Source: JAFECT01 sp036501825
GTDB lineage: Bacteria; Pseudomonadota; Alphaproteobacteria; Caulobacterales; Caulobacteraceae
Assembly (NCBI GenBank): GCA_036501825.1
Contig: DASXZP010000036.1
Location: forward strand, 1-64,000
Direction of reading: 5' to 3'
DNA length: 64,000 nucleotides
The position numbers and the translations under genes were made by a program. Below, in pieces: positions 59,691 to 64,000 of this stretch. Positions within the stretch are counted from its first letter, which is position 1; each line of letters opens with the position of its first letter. The notes under the pieces are model-generated. The model was not told the origin of the DNA, did not search any database, and was given only the letters and a program-made list of their open reading frames with translations.

Positions 59691-61088
59691 CTAGATGTGG
59701 ATCGCGTGGCCTAACGCGCGCAGGGTGGCTTCGTGGAAGGCTTCGCCCAGGGTGGGGTGGACGTGGATGATGCCGGCGATGTCTTCGAGGACGGCGCCCA
59801 TTTCCAGAGCGACCGCGAACTCGTTCGACAGTTCCGACACGTGCTGGCCCACAGCCTGGATGCCCAGCAGGCGGTGATCGTCCTTGCGCGCGATGACGCG
59901 CACGAAGCCGCCGTCGTCGGCCGCCTCGATGGCCAGGGCGCGGCCGATGGCCGACAGCGGGAAGACCGCGGTGATCACGTCGTTGCGGCCCTCGACCTCG
60001 GTCATGCCGACGCCGGCCGAAACCACTTCCGGTTCGGTGAAACAGACCGCGGCGATCGCCACCGGATCGAAGGTCCGCCTGTGACCCGCGATGATTTCAG
60101 CGACCACTTCGCCCTGGGCTGAGCCCTTGTGCGCCAGCATCGGCTCGCCGACGAGGTCGCCGATGGCCCAGACATCCTTCATCGAGGTGCGGCATTGGTT
60201 GTCGATCTTCACGAACGGCCCGTTCATGTCGACGCCCATGGTTTCGAGGCCCCAACCCTTCGTGCGTGCACGGCGGCCAACGGTGACGAGAATCTTGTCG
60301 GCGACGACGGTTTTGGTTTCACCGTCCTTGGTTTCGAATTCCAGCGCGTCGCCCTTCAGGCCCTTGGCCTTGGCGCCGAGGTGCAGCACGACGCCGTGCT
60401 TCTCCAGCCACTTCTTCACCGGGTCGGTCAGCGCCTTGTCGTAGAGCGGCAGGATGCGGTCCATCGCTTCGACGACGGTGACCTCGACGCCCATCTTGCG
60501 GAAGGCGATGCCGAGTTCGAGGCCAATGTAGCCCGCGCCCACGATGGCCAGCGCCTTGGGCAGCTTGTCGAGCGACAGCGCTTCGGTGGATGAGATGACT
60601 TTGCCGCCGAAGGGCAAAAAGGGCAGTTCGACCGGCTCCGAACCGGTGGCGAGGATCACGTGTTCGGCGCTGATGATCTCAACGCCGTCGGCGGTCTTCA
60701 CCGTGCAGGTCTTGGCGTCGGTAAAGGTCGCCCAGCCGGTGATCACCTTCACCTTGGCGCGTTTGAGCAGGCCCGCGACGCCGGTGTTCAGCTTGGCGAC
60801 GACGCCGTCCTTCCACTTCACCGTCTCAGCGAGATCAATGGCCGGTTTCGACGCGGTGATGCCGAGCGTGCCCCCGTTGGCGGCCTTGGCCACGGTTTCG
60901 AACTTGGTCGCGGCGTGGATGATCGCCTTGGAGGGAATGCAGCCGACGTTGAGGCAGGTGCCGCCGAGCTTGCCGGTCGCGTCCACCAGGGTGGTGTCGA
61001 GGCCGAGCTGGCCCGCGCGGATGGCGGCGACATAGCCGCCGGTGCCGGCGCCGATCACCAGCACCTTGGTCTTGATGGTCTCAGCCAT
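59691..61088 (-). CDS. lpdA: Dihydrolipoyl dehydrogenase (E3)
   Basis: A 465-residue FAD- and NAD-dependent disulfide oxidoreductase that reoxidises lipoamide for the 2-oxoacid dehydrogenase complex. FAD site GAGTGGYVAAIRAGQLG near the N-terminus; redox-active cysteines in KLGGTCLNVGCIPSK; NAD site GAGYIGLELGIAFRKMGVEV; ATG(S) segment VILATGSEPVELP; the central FAD GAIGD-like WAIGDLVGEPMLAHK; and the C-terminal His-Glu pair HVHPTLGEAFHEA. Last gene of the minus-strand operon, 21 nt after bkdB, so E3 here is dedicated to this complex, or shared. Confidence 0.96.
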   Translation of the reverse strand: MAETIKTKVLVIGAGTGGYVAAIRAGQLGLDTTLVDATGKLGGTCLNVGCIPSKAIIHAATKFETVAKAANGGTLGITASKPAIDLAETVKWKDGVVAKLNTGVAGLLKRAKVKVITGWATFTDAKTCTVKTADGVEIISAEHVILATGSEPVELPFLPFGGKVISSTEALSLDKLPKALAIVGAGYIGLELGIAFRKMGVEVTVVEAMDRILPLYDKALTDPVKKWLEKHGVVLHLGAKAKGLKGDALEFETKDGETKTVVADKILVTVGRRARTKGWGLETMGVDMNGPFVKIDNQCRTSMKDVWAIGDLVGEPMLAHKGSAQGEVVAEIIAGHRRTFDPVAIAAVCFTEPEVVSAGVGMTEVEGRNDVITAVFPLSAIGRALAIEAADDGGFVRVIARKDDHRLLGIQAVGQHVSELSNEFAVALEMGAVLEDIAGIIHVHPTLGEAFHEATLRALGHAIHI

Positions 61089-61109
61089 TGTTTAATCCAA
61101 AGCCGGGGG

Positions 61110-62441
61110 TCAGTCCACGAACAGGGCGGCGGGATGCTCGAGCAACCCTTTGATCTTCTGGATGAAGCTCGCCGCGTCCCAACCATCGACGATGCGGTGA
61201 TCGAAGGACGAGGAGATGTTCATCATCTTGCGCACGACCACCTGGCCGTTCTGCACCACGGGGCGTTCGACGATCTTGTTGGGACCGACGATGGCGGTTT
61301 CCGGATGGTTGATCACCGGCGTGTGCACCAGGCCGCCGAGCGTGCCCAGGCTGGTCACCGTGATGGTCGAACCGGTGAGCTCGTCCTTGGTGGCCGAACC
61401 GTCGCGCGCGGCGCCGGACACGCGCGAAATCTCGTTGGCGCATTGCCACAGGTCCAGCGCTTCGGCGTGACGCACCACCGGCACCAGGAGGCCGTTGGGA
61501 CCCTGGGTGGCGATGCCGACGTCGACGTTGGCGAACTGATGCAGCACCCCCGCATCGTCGTCGTAGCGCGCGTTGATCTGCGGATGATGCGGAACCGCTT
61601 TCACGATCGCGCGGATCAGGAAGGGCAGCAGTGTGAGCTTGGGCTTGCCCTCAGTGCGGGTGGAATTGAGATAGACGCGCAGCGCGTCGAGTTCGGTCGC
61701 GTCGACCTCTTCGACATAGGTGATGTGGGGGATGCGGCGCTTGGCCTCCTGCATCTTCTCCGCGATGCGGCGGCGCAGGCCGATGACCTTGATCTCTTCG
61801 ACGCCGTTGCGTTGCGCATAGCCGCCGCCGGACGAACCGCCGCCGCGCGCCGCCGCGCGACCGCCGGATGCGACATAGGCGTCGAGGTCTTCGTGGCTGA
61901 TCCGGCCCGCCGGCCCCGTGCCGGCGACGAACTGCAGCTCGATGCCGAGATCGTGGGCGCGGTTGCGCACCGCGGGCGAAGCCAGCGGCTTTTCACCGGC
62001 CGTGCGCGTGGCGAAGGCGGGTTGAACCGAGACGTTCGACTTCGCAGCGGAAGATTGGGCGGCCGGCGCCGGCGCCGGTTTCGCGGCGGGCTTGGGCGCT
62101 TCCGCGGCCGGGGCTTCGACTTTCTTGGCAGGCTCAGCTTTCGGCGCCGGCTTTGGCGCTTCGGCGGCGGGCGCAGGCGTCGCGCTCGCGTTGCCGGCGC
62201 CTTCGACTTCCAGCACCACCAGGGTCGAACCGACGGCGGCCATGGCGCCCGGTTCGCCGTGCACCGAGGAGACCTTGCCGGAAACCGGCGAGGTGATTTC
62301 CACCGTCGCCTTGTCGGTCATCACATCGACCAGCGGCTGATCCTCCGCGACCTCATCGCCGGGCTTCACGTGCCAGTTGACGACTTCCGCTTCGGCCGTG
62401 CCTTCGCCGACGTCGGGAAGCTTGAAGACATAAAGGCCCAT
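61110..62441 (-). CDS. bkdB: Branched-chain 2-oxoacid dehydrogenase E2 (lipoyl acyltransferase)
   Basis: A 443-residue dihydrolipoyl acyltransferase. ATG 62441 opens MGLYVFKLPDVGEGTAEAEV. One lipoyl domain with the lipoyl-lysine site VMTDKATVEITSP; an Ala/Pro-rich linker; a peripheral subunit-binding domain (SPAVRNRAHDLGIELQFVAG, PAGRISHEDLDAYV); then the catalytic domain with DHRIVDGWDAASFIQKIKGL (catalytic His in DHRxxDG). The upstream open frame to 62579 lies over bkdA2. LPDVGEG and the single lipoyl domain favour the branched-chain type, which agrees with the adjacent E1 genes. Confidence 0.94.
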   Translation of the reverse strand: MGLYVFKLPDVGEGTAEAEVVNWHVKPGDEVAEDQPLVDVMTDKATVEITSPVSGKVSSVHGEPGAMAAVGSTLVVLEVEGAGNASATPAPAAEAPKPAPKAEPAKKVEAPAAEAPKPAAKPAPAPAAQSSAAKSNVSVQPAFATRTAGEKPLASPAVRNRAHDLGIELQFVAGTGPAGRISHEDLDAYVASGGRAAARGGGSSGGGYAQRNGVEEIKVIGLRRRIAEKMQEAKRRIPHITYVEEVDATELDALRVYLNSTRTEGKPKLTLLPFLIRAIVKAVPHHPQINARYDDDAGVLHQFANVDVGIATQGPNGLLVPVVRHAEALDLWQCANEISRVSGAARDGSATKDELTGSTITVTSLGTLGGLVHTPVINHPETAIVGPNKIVERPVVQNGQVVVRKMMNISSSFDHRIVDGWDAASFIQKIKGLLEHPAALFVD

Positions 62442-62443
62442 GC

Positions 62444-63469
62444 TCAGCCCTCCATCGTGCGTTTCAGGGCTTCGCCGACGCGTTTCGGCCCGGGGAAATA
62501 GTCCCACTCGAAGGCGTGGGGATAGGGCGTGTCCCAACCGGTTACACGCTCGATCGGCGCCTCGAGATGATAGAAACAAGCCTCTTGCACCAGCGCCGAC
62601 AGTTCGGCGCCGAAGCCCGAGGTGCGCGGCGCCTCGTGCACGATGACGCAGCGGCCCGTCTTCTTCACCGACTCGACGATGGTGTCGATGTCGAGGGGCA
62701 CCAGGGTGCGCAGGTCGATCACTTCCGCATCGACGCCGGTGTCTTCCGCCGCGGCGACCGCGACCCAGACCATGGTGCCGTAGGCGAGGATGGTGACGTC
62801 GCCGCCTTCACGCACGATGGAGGCCTTGCCCAGCGGCACGGTGTAATAGCCCGCCGGCACGTCGGCCATCGCATGGCCGGTCCAGGGCTTCACCGGACGA
62901 TCGTACCAGCCGTCGAAGGGGCCGTTGTAGATGCGCTTCGGTTCGAAGAACATCACCGGATCGTCGTCCTCGATGGCGCTGATCAGCAGGCCCTTGGCGT
63001 CGTACGGATTGGACGGGATCACCGTCTTCAGACCGGCGATGTGGGTGAACAGGCTTTCCGGCGACTGGCTGTGGGTCTGGCCGCCGAAGATGCCGCCGCC
63101 GTAGGGCGAACGCACGGTGATCGGCACGCTGAACTCGCCTCCGGAACGGTAGCGGATCTTCGCCGCTTCCGAGATCAGCTGGTCGTAGGCCGGATAGATG
63201 TAGTCGGCGAACTGGATCTCCAGCACCGGACGCACGCCGTAGACGCCCATGCCGATGGCCGCGGCCGCGAGGCCGCCTTCGGCGATCGGCGCGTCGAAGC
63301 AACGGGTCAGGCCGTATTTCTTCTGCAGCCCATCAGTGACGCGGAACACGCCGCCGAAATAGCCCACGTCCTCGCCGAAGGTGAGCACGTTCGGGTCCTT
63401 GTCCATCATCACGTCCAGCGCCGAGTTCAGCGCCTGGATCATGTTCATGCTTGCATTGGCAGCGGCCAT
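62444..63469 (-). CDS. bkdA2: Branched-chain 2-oxoacid dehydrogenase E1 beta
   Basis: A 341-residue E1-beta subunit. Segments: NMIQALNSALDVMMDKDPNV, FGEDVGYFGGVFRVTDGLQK, the conserved FDAPIAEGGLAAAAIGMGVY, VRSPYGGGIFGGQTHSQSPE (the HSQSxE box), and TGRCVIVHEAPRTSGFGAEL with its EAPRTSG signature. The GVFRVTDGLQ and IYNGPFDG (oligomer contact) stretches match the branched-chain rather than the pyruvate type. Its ATG shares one base with the bkdA1 stop (TGATG) and its end is 2 nt from bkdB, so E1a-E1b-E2-E3 form one operon. Confidence 0.95.
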   Translation of the reverse strand: MAAANASMNMIQALNSALDVMMDKDPNVLTFGEDVGYFGGVFRVTDGLQKKYGLTRCFDAPIAEGGLAAAAIGMGVYGVRPVLEIQFADYIYPAYDQLISEAAKIRYRSGGEFSVPITVRSPYGGGIFGGQTHSQSPESLFTHIAGLKTVIPSNPYDAKGLLISAIEDDDPVMFFEPKRIYNGPFDGWYDRPVKPWTGHAMADVPAGYYTVPLGKASIVREGGDVTILAYGTMVWVAVAAAEDTGVDAEVIDLRTLVPLDIDTIVESVKKTGRCVIVHEAPRTSGFGAELSALVQEACFYHLEAPIERVTGWDTPYPHAFEWDYFPGPKRVGEALKRTMEG

Positions 63470-64000
63470 CAGACCCCGACCTCCTGACGCTGGCGGCGGA
63501 TGCGCCAGTCGGGTTCCTTGAACACGTCGTTGAACATTTCGGCCGTCGACGGCCGCGACTGGCCGAGCGTGCCGATGGCTTCCGACTCTTTCGCCGCGGC
63601 GCGGACCTGTTCCTGCGCGTCTTTCTCAGCCGCTTCCTGCTCCTTGTCCGACCAGTGGCCGAGCAGGGTCAGGTGTTGCGCCAGGCGCTTGATCGGATCG
63701 CCGAGCGGCCAGTGCTCGTGCTCGTCGCCCGGGCGATAGCGGCTGGGATCGTCGGAGGTGGAGTGCTGGCCGGCGCGATAGGTGAACAGCTCGATCAGCG
63801 TCGCGCCGAGGTTGGCGCGCGCCCGATCCGCGGCCCACTGGGTCGCCGCGTTTACCGCCAGGAAGTCGTTGCCGTCGACGCGCAGGGTCGGCAGACCGTA
63901 GCCGATGCCCTTCGACGCGAAGGTGGTGAGGTCGCCGCCCGCGATGCCCGCGAAGCTGGAAATAGCCCACTGGTTGTTGACCAGGTTGAGCAGCACCGGC
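63469..64000 (-). CDS. bkdA1: Branched-chain 2-oxoacid dehydrogenase E1 alpha, C-terminal part
   Basis: Only the last 177 or so residues are inside the window, running off its right edge. The visible part has VLLNLVNNQWAISSFAGIAG (the thiamine diphosphate domain's NNQWAIS), VDGNDFLAVNAATQWAADRA, the RAGQHSTSDDPSRYRPGDEH loop that carries the branched-chain-type serine phosphorylation-loop sequence, and a helical C-terminus. NNQWAIS and GQHSTSDDPSRYR are the branched-chain E1-alpha pattern. It heads the operon and stops at 63469. Confidence 0.95.
   Translation of the reverse strand, partial: PVLLNLVNNQWAISSFAGIAGGDLTTFASKGIGYGLPTLRVDGNDFLAVNAATQWAADRARANLGATLIELFTYRAGQHSTSDDPSRYRPGDEHEHWPLGDPIKRLAQHLTLLGHWSDKEQEAAEKDAQEQVRAAAKESEAIGTLGQSRPSTAEMFNDVFKEPDWRIRRQRQEVGV

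Overview
The window is GC-rich chromosomal DNA of an alphaproteobacterium. The set pheS-pheT / rplT-rpmI, a DUF1134 (EipA) envelope protein, a MipZ-like ATPase, a large TonB-dependent receptor, secreted S9 peptidases and HpnM/HpnN proteins fits the Caulobacterales (Caulobacter/Phenylobacterium-like). The lineage is an inference from gene content, not a measured identity. No insertion sequence, integrase, phage gene or CRISPR array was found. The two ends cut genes: lepA at the left and the E1-alpha subunit of a branched-chain 2-oxoacid dehydrogenase at the right.

Layout. 1-6.1 kb: translation genes (lepA 5' part, eipA, pheT, a small membrane protein wedged between pheT and pheS, pheS, rplT, rpmI). 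6.4-10.4 kb: small unknowns, an ornithine cyclodeaminase-family enzyme, a Rap1a/Tai-like secreted protein, a DUF6134 protein, a winged-helix regulator and a 2OG-Fe(II) oxygenase. 10.6-15.5 kb: a mannose/glycolipid locus (ELM1-like protein, ManC, polyprenyl-phosphate mannosyltransferase with GtrA tail, ArnT-like GT39) that reads as one pathway. 15.5-18.4 kb: lipoprotein, fatty acid desaturase, membrane proteins and a second 2OG oxygenase. 18.5-23.2 kb: three lipid-transport genes (HpnM/MlaC-like, HpnN-like RND, MlaA-like). 23.3-25.6 kb: TonB receptor. 25.8-35.8 kb: a complete MdtABC-type tripartite efflux operon whose components carry low-complexity insertions or tails. 36-43 kb: a beta-lactamase-fold hydrolase, two S9 peptidases and a MipZ-like ATPase. 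43.2-56.3 kb: a single 13-kb gene for a giant glycine-repeat autotransporter. 56.6-59.5 kb: DDAH-like amidinohydrolase, tRNA-Ser(CGA), an OmpA protein with a 34-proline linker and a stand-alone Lrp/AsnC sensor domain. 59.7-64 kb: the branched-chain 2-oxoacid dehydrogenase operon (E1a, E1b, E2, E3), read on the minus strand.

The most unusual items are: the roughly 4,380-residue autotransporter with about 54 copies of a glycine-rich repeat of about 64 residues; the RND pump subunit with inserts of about 190 and 75 residues in its periplasmic part; a Shine-Dalgarno site of rpmI that only reaches its start codon if a 15-nt hairpin is looped out; and a family of long nested inverted repeats in intergenic regions (at 19.1-19.4 and 59.5-59.7 kb, with a relative at 10.5-10.6 kb).
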